64,000 nt of DNA from Zygaena filipendulae (Eukaryota > Arthropoda > Insecta > Lepidoptera > Zygaenidae). Below the pieces are notes generated by a model that worked only from the letters and a program-made list of their open reading frames with translations, did no database searches and was not told the DNA's origin. Of this stretch, positions 26,055 to 38,500 are shown piece by piece. The position numbers were made by a program, and so were the translations under genes. Position 1 is the first letter of the stretch; each line of letters opens with the position of its first letter. The DNA is taken from assembly GCA_907165275.2 (NCBI GenBank), contig OU015655.1, positions 3,856,501 through 3,920,500 on the forward strand, written 5' to 3'.

Positions 26055-26370
26055 TAATAATAATAATTTATTCAAAGACATAAAAAACCCAATATATAAA
26101 AATAAAGCATTAATACAATATACAATAGACACAATTCGAATAAAACATAAACCGGAAGCTACTTCCGATTCGAGTCGCGGTGGATTGAACGCCAGAACCT
26201 GAAAATAGGACTGGAGACCCCCTCACACACAGCCCTAAAGATAGTATTTTTTGAGGCACGGAGCCGCCGCCAGAATGATGCTACACGCGCTCTTACAAGA
26301 GCGAAGAAATCAGGCAAAAACGAGGTACAAAGTATAATCGAGATACATACAAGAGAAATTCTTAAATTCG
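26055..26370. repeat. Probable retroposon fragment
   Basis: AATAATAATAATTTATTCAA is followed by moderately GC-rich sequence (GGTGGATTGAACGCCAGAAC, GGCACGGAGCCGCCGCCAGA) with no open frame. It looks like an inverted 3' end of a LINE, but the family is not recognised. Confidence 0.35.
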
Positions 26371-26399
26371 AGCTGGCGAAAAGTAAATTTATAAAAAAT

Positions 26400-26695
26400 T
26401 AGCTGCTCCCGCGGTTTTATTCGCGTTCATTTCTTTCTTAATTCCCACGGGAATTCCGGAATAAAATCCACTAGGTATGTCCTTCTCTGACGACGTGTTT
26501 GCAAAATTTCAAGTTGATCGGATCGCGTTAATTTCGTAGTTCCCGCGGAAATTCCGGAATAAAATCCCCTATACTCCTTCTCAGTACAATGTCTATATAC
26601 AAAATTTCACGATGATCGGTTTGGTTAATAAGCCGTGAAAGCGTAACAAATAAAAAAAAAATTTACATTCGCATTTTTAGTGGATAACGGAACCA
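26400..26695 (-). mobile_element. Lep1-type Helitron with duplicated body module
   Basis: AGCTGCTCCCGCGGTTTTAT starts the inverse 3' end. The phrase CCCGCGGAAATTCCGGAATA (and its twin ATTCCCACGGGAATTCCGGA) appears twice about 95 bases apart. It ends in GCCGTGAAAGCGTAACAAAT. Confidence 0.65.
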
Positions 26696-27260
26696 AAATG
26701 CGTCGCTTGTGACTCATATAGACTGTAGACGACACTTTTGCTTTTTCCCTGACTACGATTTAGTGGACTGTATTAATAGGTTAACTTTGAGGTTAGAACG
26801 TGGGGCGTTGGAAATAATAACACTGGTCTTGACTTCCTGCTCCCTTGTGGCCCGCCGCCGCGCGAATGGTAAAAATGGGATACTATATGTCAAGTACAAT
26901 GCATCGGACATGCAAAGTTTTTGACTGGACAAGGCTGTATCGAAGAAAATTCTCACGATATACTCACAGAACCCGGATGCCTTACAACCCTATGAACTCG
27001 GGACTTGGACTGTGGTTACTTACGTAAAGCAGGAAGTAAATAGGTCGCACGGGCCACGTCCGCCTGTTAGGGGTGGGGTGAGGTCGCAAAACTAGGTGGC
27101 CTACATGAGACCACGAGCGTCACCCCGGCGGTGCCACTGCGCAAAACAGTCACCCGACTCACACCGCTTCGACATACTAAAATGAATTATAGGAATATCC
27201 CGTCCAACGACTGAAAGTAGAACGAACTTTTCCTTTTCCTTTTTAGATTAAGCATTGTTT
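26696..27260. other. GC-richer noncoding stretch
   Basis: The segment includes GCCCGCCGCCGCGCGAATGG, and short overlapping frames run on both strands. I find no domain and no consistent splice structure. Confidence 0.3.
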
Positions 27261-27264
27261 TTTA

Positions 27265-27396
27265 ACCGACTTTCAAAAAAGGAGGCTCTCAATTCGACTG
27301 TATGCTTCCTTTTTTTGACAAATGCATGGTCGATAAAACAATATTTGTAACTTAGAGTTTATATATATCACGGGTGAAACCGCAGGGGACAGCTAG
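27265..27396 (+). mobile_element. Helitron-type 3' end with AACCGACTTTC motif
   Basis: TTTAACCGACTTTCAAAAAA and GGAGGCTCTCAATTCGACTG are followed by CACGGGTGAAACCGCAGGGG and ACAGCTAG. The AACCGACTT block also appears at 33718 and, inverted, near 45615 and 63165. Confidence 0.55.
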
Positions 27397-28152
27397 CATA
27401 ATATAATTAATGAGTCAAATGCGCAAAGAGAAGTAGTTGAGTAAATGGCCAAAGAAAATATATCATCATGGTTACACGTGACATTATTGTACTATACAGA
27501 TAAAAAAATAAAAATTGCGCTTATGGTATTTGTTGTTCTTTTGCTTTTCACGCTGCAACTTACTCAACCGATCATCATGAAATTTTGCAAAGTACATGTT
27601 TTAGGGGTACTGATGTAGGTATGTATAATGTATATACCAGTTCAATTTCAGAAATCCTTTTAGGTAACCTACTGTTTCTGCCATTGATACAGTTCATTCG
27701 GACTTATTTCTTGGAATCGCCCATCGATAGTCTGGGTCTAGAGCTAGACACCACGGTGCGTGATTCAAACCTGTAAAACTTGAAATCAATAAAATACTGC
27801 ATGCGTCTGATACATTGTATTCTTTTTCATTCATCTATTTTTTCAATGTGCATTTAAATCAGGCTTATATTTTGCATGTAGAAATTATTGAATTCGTCCC
27901 GCAGATCTTTCTCCCGTTCTATTGTATTTCTTATGAAAGAAAGAAGAAATGAATGCCTTTGTATATTTAATGTGTACGAGTATTCAATGTGCTTTTATGC
28001 AGCTTAAGAACTCATATAAGCTTCAGTTTGTTTCTTAAAAATGTCTGCATCTGATAATACTTGTATACTCTAAGTGTTATGTTATAGTTAGGTAAGTAGG
28101 CATCATATTAAAATTTATAAAAAATGCGTGAGTATCGTGGAACACTTGGTTA

Positions 28153-28697
28153 GAACGAAGTTTTTTCCATTTTATTATTTTATTAACCTGAGTCCGTTAT
28201 GTCAGTTATGCGTGAAAAGAGGAAAATTAAAAAAGTTACAGTTGCTTTATTTTTCCGTCCCAGAGTAGGGCTGCCATTTTGTAGGATTTGTCCTAGTTTA
28301 GAGGGCATCCGTGGAGGGTGCGGGCGGGGTTTCATTTGTAGTCCGGGTTTGAATTTTTGTAGTTTTTGGTCGCCGCTGCGACTCGTGTGCTAACTGATGT
28401 AGGTAACTACCTATATCTTTTACCTATATATTTATGTTTTAAGAAATAGATAACGTGACTCTCTACAACTTAAAGAAGTTCGTGTTTTGTTGCTTAACTT
28501 TTAAGATCATATTTAGCTTAAGTTTCTTAGAGATAATTTTCTAGGTTCTAAGTTCCAAAATCCGGGGATTTTGCGCTTTTTGTCCTGGTTGCCAAATTTT
28601 AGAGATGGCAACCCCATTTCAGAGCAGCCGTACGACGCGACGCCGTGACGGAAAATAAATTAGTTCCATCCGTACCTTAAAATAAAAAACTTCGTTC
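28153..28697. mobile_element. DNA transposon remnant with GAACGAAGTTTTTT ends
   Basis: GAACGAAGTTTTTTCC at the left is inverted at the right (AAAAAACTTCGTTC). TTA flanks both sides. Subterminal blocks (GGGCTGCCATTTTG and the inverse of GGGTTGCCATCTC) also pair loosely. An open frame at 28199-28393 inside it is not a recognisable protein. Confidence 0.65.
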
Positions 28698-28939
28698 TTA
28701 AAATGATTATTTATAAGAAGGTAGGTATTTTTTTAAAATAAATAAATTGTTGGTTACGATAGTTAAATTACGTAACATGGCATATAATATTTAATAGTAC
28801 TATGCAAAAATAGTTTGCAGAGATGTTTTAAAAGGATAAGAATATGTAGAGTTACGAATAATAATACGGTTATGATATTATGTAGAATATGTAGATATAT
28901 ATTTTTATCCCGTCCCGTTACCTATCAACTATGATATTT

Positions 28940-29158
28940 GGACATAGATAAGCAATAGTGTGTTAACCCACACTGGAGAAATTTTGAGTAAATCATGTTT
29001 TAAAATTATAGCACTATTTTCTGTCAACATTTTTTATATTCAATATTTAGTTACATACTTATACAATGTAATAAGGTAAACGCATAAAACTCTCAATGAA
29101 TAGTTCTAAATAGTTGACTTAATTTTGTGGGTTAACATGTTATTGCTTATCTGCGTCC
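28940..29158. mobile_element. MITE with ~33 bp inverted ends and ATTT duplication
   Basis: The left end GGACATAGATAAGCAATAGT-GTGTTAACCCACA and the right end, inverted, GGACGCAGATAAGCAATAAC-ATGTTAACCCACA pair over about 33 bases. ATTT lies directly outside each end. Length 219 bp. Confidence 0.75.
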
Positions 29159-29754
29159 ATTTATTTTATAGCTCTGTTGGAGTTGGATTTATATATGAAC
29201 TAACACTCAGAACCATTATAAAGTACCTATTAATAGTTAAAAATGAGTAGGTAAAGATAGGGAATACCAATTTGATAATAATTACAGTATAAATATTAAT
29301 TCTTCTGATAAAAATATTATATATTTTAAATGACTTATTGTTAGTAATGGCCTCTCCTTTAATATTTAAGTAAGTTTCTACCTATTATTCATATTTTACC
29401 GCATAAATAATTTTTACCAACTTTACAAGAGACGACAAAAAACTGTCTATTTAAAAAAAATCGGTGGAATTTTTATGGTATTTATACTTACGACGATTTA
29501 CTTTAGTTTTAGTTTAACTAATTGTTAACTTAATTTAATTTTATAATATAAAACCCGCCAATTTTCGACTTAAGCGGTGTTGTGAGCTAAGGGGCGATCA
29601 CGATATATTTACGTACTTACTTACTACCTATACGTACTCTAGGTACGTACTTACTGAAGTATGTTGAATGTGACATAATGAAAGTTGTGCAGTTCAGTGT
29701 GTATTTTTATAGATTACTTTACTTATCTGACTATAATATACCTATGTAGGTATA
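29159..29754. other. Noncoding stretch
   Basis: AT-rich; nothing recognised. Confidence 0.4.
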
Positions 29755-29950
29755 TATAGCTGTTCTCCCGAGTTTCACCCACGTTAACTTCAGAGTTCCC
29801 GCGGGAATTCTGTGATAAACAGTAGATACCCTATACCTATCCCTTTCCGTATACCCTGACAAAGTGTGTATTTGCAAAATTTCATTTCATGAGTTAAGCA
29901 GTTAAGGCGTGAAAAGGAAGTTACTTTTGGGCATTTAACATATAGATAAG
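29755..29950 (-). mobile_element. Lep1-type Helitron, decayed end
   Basis: TAGCTGTTCTCCCGAGTTTC, then CCCGCGGGAATTCTGTGATA and AGTTAAGGCGTGAAAAG give the inverse order of the family. Confidence 0.65.
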
Positions 29951-30108
29951 TAGGTATGGATTCTATGTGTATGTATAATATCATACCGTGGTTATTATGA
30001 AAATTATAAAAAAGTATTATCTACGAATATTAAGACAAAGACAAATAAAATAAGTAAAATATGTAAAAAACACACACATATATCGTAGGTATTATTATAG
30101 GTATGTGT

Positions 30109-30340
30109 ACTAGCTGTCCCACGCGGTTTCACCCGCGATAATTTCGGAGTTCTCGCAGAATTGTACCATACAAACTTTGCTCCCCTTTTTCACCCCCTTA
30201 GGAGTAGTTTTCAAAAATCCTTTCTTATCGGATGCTTACGTCATACAAAGAACACACCCTCCAAGTTTCAGGTCTCTACGATCAGTGGATTAGGCTGCGC
30301 GTTGATCCGTCATTCAGTCATTCAGGACAAAGCATATAAA
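30109..30340 (-). mobile_element. Helitron-family copy, 'TCATCCCCTTAGG' subfamily (2)
   Basis: It begins ACTAGCTGTCCCACGCGGTT and carries the body shared with 19340-19565 and 44868-45110 (GATGCTTACGTCATACAAAG, AACACACCCTCCAAGTTTCA). Confidence 0.72.
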
Positions 30341-30491
30341 ATTACACACTAAACGGCGTAATATGTAGGTTAGATTAGAGAGAGGTGAAGTGCGATGCTT
30401 TATCGCGGGGCCAACGTCACTTAAAAACCGTAGCTCGAGGAACACAGGATACGAAACACTAACGAACATTATTCGGAATATCCAAATGTAA

Positions 30492-30792
30492 TCTATACAT
30501 AAAGATAAAGCTGAAGAGTTTGTTTTATTGAACGTGCTAATCTCAGGAACTACTGGTCCGATTCGAAAAATTATTTCAGTGTTAGATAGCCCATTTATCG
30601 AGGAAAGCTATAGGAAGTCCAATAGGAGCGGAGCATCAATAAAAAATGTTGCTAAAACGGTATAATATACAGTATTTCTTTTGAGGGCTTCCATTGCGTA
30701 CGCTGCGTTAACGGTTAGCTGTGGAATACATATAGATATTTTTATTTTAGTTATACAGGTAGTACGCGGGTGAAACCGCGGGGCACAGCTAT
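30492..30792 (+). mobile_element. Helitron, 'GAGTTTGTTTTATTGAACG' subfamily
   Basis: TCTATACATAAAGATAAAGC starts the element. Then come CTAATCTCAGGAACTACTGG, GTTAGATAGCCCATTTATCG and a perfect hairpin CGCGGGTGAAACCGCG. The end is CTATAGT, not CTAGT. An AT-rich insert splits the last third. Confidence 0.72.
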
Positions 30793-30799
30793 AGTATAG

Positions 30800-31490
30800 A
30801 TAAGTATATATATTTCTACCAACCATAAGAACTACCTATCGCAGTGTAAGATTTTCAGGTAGTCGTTGTCTCACAGGTATTGAGTAGATACAAATCTTCT
30901 GAAAGCAACTCCTTTCGCGTATTCCCAGCAGTTGGTCAATTTAACCGTCAACAGAAGTTGAGGTGCATAGGTACTAAAAATGTAAATTAAAGTTTTTGAT
31001 AGGAATTTCTTAAGAATATTTTTATTTGCATTAAAGATTCGATATATCTAATCATTTACTACCCCTTAAATATTGTCACGACAATTAGGTATCTTATTTC
31101 TGATCACAAGCCATAGGTACACGGCCTACACGCAGAAGCCCCGTGAAAATGATCAGTCACTTTGACCGGTGTCACAAAAATGATAAGTACCTAGTACCCA
31201 ACCACTAATTACGAAAAATAAAATAACCTAAGTAGATGTCCATTCAGGAAATAGTCTATGAGTAGGTAGATATTTTTTTTTTATCATCTATAATATTAAT
31301 AGAATATTAAATACTTACTTAAATAATTTTATTTCAGATATTCTCATTTCTCCATATTTTGTTAGTAGTACAAAGACTTAAAAACTATAAGCGTAAAAAA
31401 AAAAATAAAAAAATAGAATAAAATTTAATTTGTTTAGGACAACTGGGCCAGATGTCATCTGTTTACCTATAGGTATCAAAATATATTAAA
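30800..31490. other. Noncoding stretch
   Basis: Nothing supportable beyond scattered TAGGTAC-type motifs. Confidence 0.4.
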
Positions 31491-31494
31491 CCGC

Positions 31495-31770
31495 AATAGC
31501 GTAGCCGACGTGTACTGTATAATGACCACTCGGCGATTAGACCTTAAGGTATCTAAAGTATACAGTTCGCCAGTTGTGGTGTCCGTGTGTGTTGCTGTTA
31601 CTAACGCTATCTAGGTCGAAAGAGCCACATTCTATGTGCCAAACCCACACAGTCGAAGGGACCTACTCACACGCCGCGCCCCGGCCTCGTCCGACCCGAG
31701 AATTAGGCCGAAAACCCGCGCATGCGTCGAGCAGTCGACGCGGCATGCCATAACTATAAGTATGATAGCA
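31495..31770. other. GC-rich island, possible regulatory region
   Basis: CACGCCGCGCCCCGGCCTCG and GCGCATGCGTCGAGCAGTCG lie in otherwise AT-rich DNA. The minus-strand open frame at 31632-31835 has no motif. It may be a promoter or enhancer; no exon is assigned. Confidence 0.25.
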
Positions 31771-32055
31771 GATAATCGCGTTACATGTAGGGAAATATAA
31801 TTCCACCATTTCATGCCAAGGTTTGACTTTAGCAAAGCTAAGTCCTCAGAGGCATATTATACGGTTATATACGGCCGTTTGACAGCTACTTTGATTGCAC
31901 CAGTTTTCCGTTTCCCCAAAAACATGTTCTGGACAGAAAGGTTAGTAGGCTCTATCTACCAATTCCACTTTCCGCAGCTGAAAAGCAAGTAGGATTAAAT
32001 ACACCCAAATTTTAGAGGTTGGTGTAGCATTTCATGATCATTTATCTTTATAGGT

Positions 32056-32209
32056 ATTTCCCTTGTTGCCGCGATCACGCGTAAACGGCTGGAACAATTT
32101 TGCTAATTCTTTTTTGATTTGTTTGTTATTGTAAGGAGAAGAAGAATAAGTTTAGAGTTCCTGCGGGAATTACGAAGCTCACGCGGGTGAAACCATGGGG
32201 CATAGCTAG
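32056..32209 (+). mobile_element. Lep1-type Helitron 3' part
   Basis: It shares GTAAACGGCTGGAACAATTT with 84-354. The end is ACGCGGGTGAAACCATGGGG-CATAGCTAG followed by T. Confidence 0.7.
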
Positions 32210-33710
32210 TTACCTACTTATATAATTATGTACCTACTTTGTTATTTTTTCACGGAGTTTTCCAATATATGCAAATAAGAACAAGATGTTTATAATATTT
32301 CGCTCTATGCTGCCAACGATAGGTATCTATACTACTAGGAGGTTTGTAAGAACCTCGAAAATTCAGTGGCCTTTTTATGTGTAGGAGACCATGATCTAGA
32401 AATTAACAAAGGAACACACACAAACAAACGGAGCTCGCCTGTTGCATAAAATTGCTCGCTCGTGTGTCACTTTTAATTTGGTCGTTTCTGTTGCCCAATA
32501 TTACGTGAACTTCTGTGTTCTCCGAAGCTGCTTCAATTCATGGATCATCGAGGAGGTTGCGATAAATTTTCACGGTCTAAACTACGCTGGTCTTTGTGTA
32601 CTTGGTTAACGTTCTAAAAACTATGCTAGTATAGATGTGACTGGTTAATTGAATTGACCATGTGGTGGTGTGCGCGGGGCCCATTTTGGGTGTCCAATGC
32701 TACACAAAGAAAGTAGATATATCTACATAATGTGAAGTAATTGAAAACAAATATTAATTGTATCCGCTTCAGATACAGAACGACTATTATCAATAATTAA
32801 ATCTCGATTTAATGAAGAATTCAGGCAAAGTTTAGGTGTATAAAGCAAGTAGAGTCGAAATTTCAATTTAGGCTAATTTTGGGTTAGTAGGTAGGTAGCT
32901 GGTAGAGACTCTAAAGCGTGAACTGAGAAAATTGAAACCAAAATTTTGGCGATGCAAAGGATTACATACGAGAATAAAACTCAGTATTTAAATATGTAGT
33001 TAGTTAGTTATAGATACGCATCATGTTTTGTAAATAAATAGGTAAGTAGGTATATACTTAGTAACATCCATGTATAGCGGTTTCTTTTTTGGTTTTCCGT
33101 TGAGAATGTTACGGTGTCTTTTTGTCTGTCTTATTCAAAATACATACATACTTGTCAAAAAAGGTTAAAGTAGGTACCTACTTACCTACCGTGTTTGCAT
33201 GTACCTACAAGGTGAAATGTTAAACTCATTTATCAGGGTAGTAATTGCTGTCTGGTAGTGATCTGCTAAACCTGTTTTGTGCCTATATCCCAGAGTACAA
33301 TCTAAATTAAGACGTGGATATGAAGATTGTAGAGCCTGTTAGTCGTTGTGGGACACTTTGTAAAGCCATTTCCACACTTTTGTATAGGTAGGTATTAAGA
33401 AGTTACGGAACAATATTTAATATATTTTTTAATAAATTTTAGGTAGGTATTTATTATATTTTATCCTCCTGAGACGATATTCTTTTTTGTTAATGTTATG
33501 TGTATGTTATACCTAAAGCCATCGTGATTGTAGAGTGCGCCTTCTGTTCTCAAGGTTGTTTTTAAGCAGCCTTTACCCCCCGCTTTTTTAAACAAAAAAA
33601 CGCAATAAAATTTTAATGTTTTATTTATTTATTTCTCAAAACTCTGTAATCGTTTTGCTTCAAGTGCGGCGGCTATGATAAATGACGCACCACTCTTTTG
33701 ACTGGTGGTT
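32210..33710. other. Noncoding stretch
   Basis: I found no exon. Short open frames are without motif. Confidence 0.4.
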
Positions 33711-34254
33711 GTGCCGTTTTTAACCGACTTCCATGAAGGAGGAGGTTATTGGCAATTATAAAAGTTGCCAAAAACATCACGTGATTAATGAACGATGCCG
33801 TATCCTTAGTGTGGAACCGCGAGTCAAAACACTATTGTTTTACATATCTATGATTTAGATATCTGACGACGTACCGTGTGAATGTGGTTTTATTTGACCC
33901 AGCGCGCGGGGCCTGCCAGCGACTGTCATTAAACGTATCCACCACGGGTATCCACCGACCCGACCTAATTCTCAATGGCAGCTCAGGACCCAGGTTCGCA
34001 GCATATTCAAATTAGTGACTCGTTAAATATAGATACTTGTGGAAATTGTGCTTAACACGTCACTCGGTTTCCCGATCATACATAATATGTTTTCTATAGT
34101 AGATACCTTTGTTATGTAAATAAAAGTAAGTCGGTGTAAGGTGGTGTAGGTGTAAGTCGGTGTGTATAGATACACGGAAAAAATATTTTTTATGAAGTTT
34201 ACCTATACCCGTATTAGGTAGGTACAGTATAATGATCAACCTTGTAAGTAGTTA

Positions 34255-34425
34255 CTAGGTATTTCAGAGTTCCCGTGGGAATTTCGAGTAAAAAGTAGGT
34301 ACTCTATGTCATTCAGGACTGCCATAGCTTCCTATAAGTGAAAGAATTTTCAAAATCGGTTCAGTAGACCCAGAGATTAATCCCTACAACGGCACAAACT
34401 CATAAACTTTACCAGTTTATAAATA
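34255..34425 (-). mobile_element. Helitron body fragment
   Basis: AGAGTTCCCGTGGGAATTTC, CTATGTCATTCAGGACTGCC and ATAGCTTCCTATAAGTGAAA. The same body, more complete, is at 57735-57965. Confidence 0.6.
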
Positions 34426-34427
34426 AT

Positions 34428-34805
34428 ATCTGGGCGACCAGGTTTCGCCCGTTGTGATAACTTCTCCCGAAGAAAGCCTATAGCGCCATCTGTTATTAAG
34501 TAGAAAAGCAGTACCAAACATTCATTGTTCATTGCCTGAATACACGGATAAAACCCCTCGGTAGACTTAATTCACCTGGAGTAAATCACCTGGGTGCATT
34601 AAGTGCTACGCACGGTAGACTTTGTGCACCTGGGTGAACTAAGCACAGATTAGATAAAGCCCTGGGTATACTTAATTCACCTGACCGACGTTTTCTAAAC
34701 ATGAAACTTGAAACCCCCATCTACTAAATTTCATGAAAATCGTTGGAGCCGTTTCCGAGATTCAGATTCGCCGATATAATACAACAATTGCTCGTTTAAA
34801 GGTAG
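34428..34805. mobile_element. Interspersed repeat carrying a ~135 bp nested insert
   Basis: The flanks (CTGGGCGACCAGGTTTCGCC, AGTAGAAAAGCAGTACC, CGACGTTTTCTAAACATGAA) match 38697-38890. Only this copy has 34553-34687 inserted, where GGTAGACTT and CCTGGGTGAACTAAG-like phrases repeat. Confidence 0.65.
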
Positions 34806-35382
34806 TAGATAGATAAAATGATTAGTATAGACAAAGGGTCACTAATTTACCCATACCTAGTACCTACTGTTTACTACTACTACTATGTAATAACAAACGT
34901 ATAATACCGACACCGAAACTTTTTGCAATTATAATATTTATTTGACTCTCTAATTTAAACTGAATAGTGGAACCGCACGAGATAGGTACCTATAATTTTT
35001 CCACGGGCAACACTTTCTATCAGTCTGAGCCGTCGGCGAATCGGCGACAGTACCACGCAAAGGGGCAACCCTCCACCAACCCAGGGTCCTACCAACCAAT
35101 CTTGGTTATACGGACCGAATCGTGGGCCGGAACGCCCCGGTCGCCCGGGACGCACCGCAAAGGGGCAGTGAATGAATGACCTTTAGGCATGATCTGTTAG
35201 CGCGTCGTTTCTTTCATGAATAATGTACCTGATATGACTTTTTGGCATTTGGGACGAGAATCGAAAATCAAACGCCGGGTTCCTTACGTCACGTAACCTA
35301 CCAACTTGAGTGACAAAAGGGCGTGTACAAAATGAGAACATTAGAATAAAATTACACAATTTAAGAGAGGAAAAATAAAGCA
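34806..35382. other. Downstream flank of the kinase gene
   Basis: 35183-35382 is probably its 3' flank or untranslated region. 34960-35175 is a GC-richer patch with overlapping open frames on both strands (GGCCGGAACGCCCCGGTCGC). It has no domain and its nature is unknown. Confidence 0.3.
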
Positions 35383-35388
35383 TTTATT
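35383..35388 (-). terminator. AATAAA polyadenylation signal overlapping the stop codon
   Basis: On the minus strand the end of the reading frame is CAACAATAAATG: the TAA stop lies inside AATAAA. No other canonical AATAAA was seen on this strand in the next 200 bases. If it is used, the 3' untranslated region would be very short; a distal signal is possible. Confidence 0.45.
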
Positions 35389-35590
35389 GTTGCAAGTTAT
35401 GTTTGTGGGCGAGCAGTAGCGCCGCGGAAGCCTTCATGACGTCGCCGCTCGCCTCGGCCAGCTGTTCGCTGCAGTGGCGCAGGGTCGCGCCGCACGCGCC
35501 GGCCGCGAGCCGCACGCGCACCGCCTTGATGGCGAGGTGGACATTCCAATCGCACAACTCCAGCGCCTCCATACACTCCTCGGGGGTCGC
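35384..35590 (-). CDS. Ack-like: Ack-like exon 25 (aa 1115-1182), UBA-like region and stop
   Basis: The terminal exon begins [20 protein letters not shown], a UBA-type helical start like the C-terminal ubiquitin-binding region of Ack/TNK2. A second helical repeat follows ([18 protein letters not shown]). The protein ends HNLQQ at TAA 35384-35386. The acceptor is ATCGCAG, phase 0. The exon is markedly GC-rich. Confidence 0.92.
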   Translation of the reverse strand, partial: ATPEECMEALELCDWNVHLAIKAVRVRLAAGACGATLRHCSEQLAEASGDVMKASAALLLAHKHNLQQ

Positions 35591-38500
35591 CTGCGATGAC
35601 GTCACATACCATTACCACGCCACCGACAGCTATTTAACTGTCAATACTGTTAGAGGTTATCTAAGCTAAAATGACGCGCCCCTCCATCGGGCATACGCAC
35701 ACAACTGTTAAAATATCGATACGACACATATTCGTCCGTAGTTGCCGCATAGTGTCGCCGCACTCACACTATTAAAGAGATATTATCAATACATGATATC
35801 GCACATCTAAAACTGCTTATTGAGTAGTGGTGACTCGAACAGTCAGTGTGAGGAGAAACTTACGGAAGTTTATTTTACACTATTTTGTTTTCTTGCTTTG
35901 TAAAGATTATAATAATAATAATAATAATAATAATCCACATCACAACACACAGATCTACTTGATCCCAAGATGAATCAATAAATAAATAATATTAATAAAA
36001 AAAATTCTACACTAATATAATATTATAAAGAGGTAAAGTTTGCAAGTTTGTGAGTCTGTTTGCAGGAAGTAATCTCTGCAACTACTAAGCAGATTTTTTT
36101 TTTCACTTATATATACATAGTAAGCTAGACAATATCCCGAAATAGTTTATACTATACTATTACATATTGCGTATTTAGGACCGATTTTTCGATCCTCCGA
36201 TAGGTAATTCGAACGCTATAAGTTCTGTATTGAATGACAGACGAATGCTTAATCTACAGTTAATAAATAAAAAATCAGCTTTTAATCGAAAGCAGTATGT
36301 AATCTGACCTGTTGTTTTAGGACTTTATTCATGATCCTGACTTCATCTGATTCGACGCCTCGCTGCCGTCCACAAGGCTTCTGATCCGCAAACTCCAACA
36401 AATCTTCCACTGACACGTGATCTGGGAGACGAATAATAAACTTTTCACACCACATGCTCGATAATGCCGAATTATATGTCATGTAAACCTTACCGAAAGC
36501 AAGACATTATATCTCTTGGCTTTAGCCGGGTTATAATGTTCTATTGAATTTCATTATAACCCGCTGGTCAATAATGTGATTTTCACTTTCATAATTCTTA
36601 TTGCTATGTCCATAACGTCTCATTTCGCTAAACAGAATGTGTTCTCAGCGGGCGCGGCCAACTCGATTTTCGAAGACCGAAGCCGTGGCCCACTAGATTC
36701 GCAGTGAGACGAACTTCATTTGTTTGTCAAATCGAGTAGGCCACGCCAGCTGAAAGAAGTGGCTATATAGGATCTACTAAGCCTGGTTTTTTATTGTCTC
36801 GCATCATGTGAGAAAAGTAGAGTATACACCACAGGGATAAAACTGTTTTTTTCTTGGGCGCTTGAATCCCTCACTGCACTCAGGACTCAATCTTAATTCC
36901 CTCCCTTTGGTCGGGAATTAACTTATAACACCCTCGCTGCGCTCGGGAGTTAAATTTGGAGTCCTTCGTTATGTTCAGGATTCAATGTAGCGCCCGTGAC
37001 ATAAAACAGTGCTTTATCCCCTTGGTGTATAATCTACTATTACACATCTATCCCATGATTTCAAAAATAAATATGGTTTAGATTTATGTCGTCAACGTGT
37101 GAAAAATTATACAGTAAAACTGCTTTTAGGCAAGTATCGCTTGTCAGTGCGAGATCGCTTACCTGACGTGTATCTATCCGTTTTTATAGTATTTTCACTG
37201 TGCCCATGTCCACGTTTGAACGCCCTAGTGGTATATAATGTGTGCTGTCTTGTTTGGGGCGTGAGTTCGATACAAGCTACAACCTTGTACATTGTCATTC
37301 CGGGCTGGGTGGCGAACGGAGCCGCGGACAATTACTAGTTACCTACTATTATTGGATGGAGTTATTCGAGGACGCGTTTTAAAAAAGCTGCTACGTCTGA
37401 AACTCACGAGGGTGAAGCCGCGGGCACAGCTAGTTATAATAATAAAAATAATAATAATAAGTTTTTATTAAAGGCAAAAAACCTAATCTATGGTATAGAT
37501 ATGCGTTTAATAATGACGTCACCAACCTTTCCCCAGCGCGCCCTCTTCATAATGCTGTTCCCTGGCGTCTTCGCTCTCGCTCGCCTTCGCTCCGCCGTCT
37601 ATGGTGTTCAGATAGCAATTGAACGGGTTCACTGAACTCTGGCCATCGTGCGTGAAAGGATTAGTGCGCGTCAGCTTCTCCGGGCCGTCGAAGACGTCGG
37701 CTCCGTTACTCTCCGGGCTTTGGGGGTTCGCGTCCCTATCGCGCTCTCGCTCTCTCATATGGGGCTTGATAACTACTGCGTTCTGATACACCGGCTTTTT
37801 GTTTGTACACGGCGCATCGGCTATGTGAATTCTGTTCGTGTCGCAAACATCTGAATTGGAATTGGGCAGTTTCAGTGGATGCTTTCTTATGTGTCTAGGT
37901 TTGTCGATGAGTTTCGGTTTGGTCGTTCTCGGAGGCAACGGCAGTTCATTTTTGGCCTGAAATTATTTATTTTGAATCGTACTAAGACAATTGTCATTGA
38001 TCAATTACAAAAATTATTAATTTTTATGTTTCATTACTTACATCTGCATTATTTATGCAATCACCAGATTCACCAGTCGATTCAGTTCTGAAACATTAAG
38101 CATTAGAAGTTATTTTTAGTTCATTTACTTCTAAAAACATAAGACATTATAACCGTATACGCCGTTTTAGGATTTCTTGATATTTTTAGTCAATAAAAAA
38201 CAGTTAAGGGTGTTTCTGACCACGCATAGTGAAGGGTTCCGTAGTGTGGAAGAACGTTCACCGCTAAAGCTTAAAGTTATGAAGAAAATATTCCATACCT
38301 ATTTTAAAAACCATACGACACCTTCTTTTGTAACTTTGAGTGCTACCACTGTCGAATTTTTTTGAACAAGGACTAGTCTATAAAATATTACTATTTAAAA
38401 GGGTACCTACTTCGAGAGTTTTTATAATAGTGTTTATCTTAGTTTTGTAACGTCGGTTATTGGACCCTTTACCTATTTTTGTGCGGCATTTGTTTCAAGG

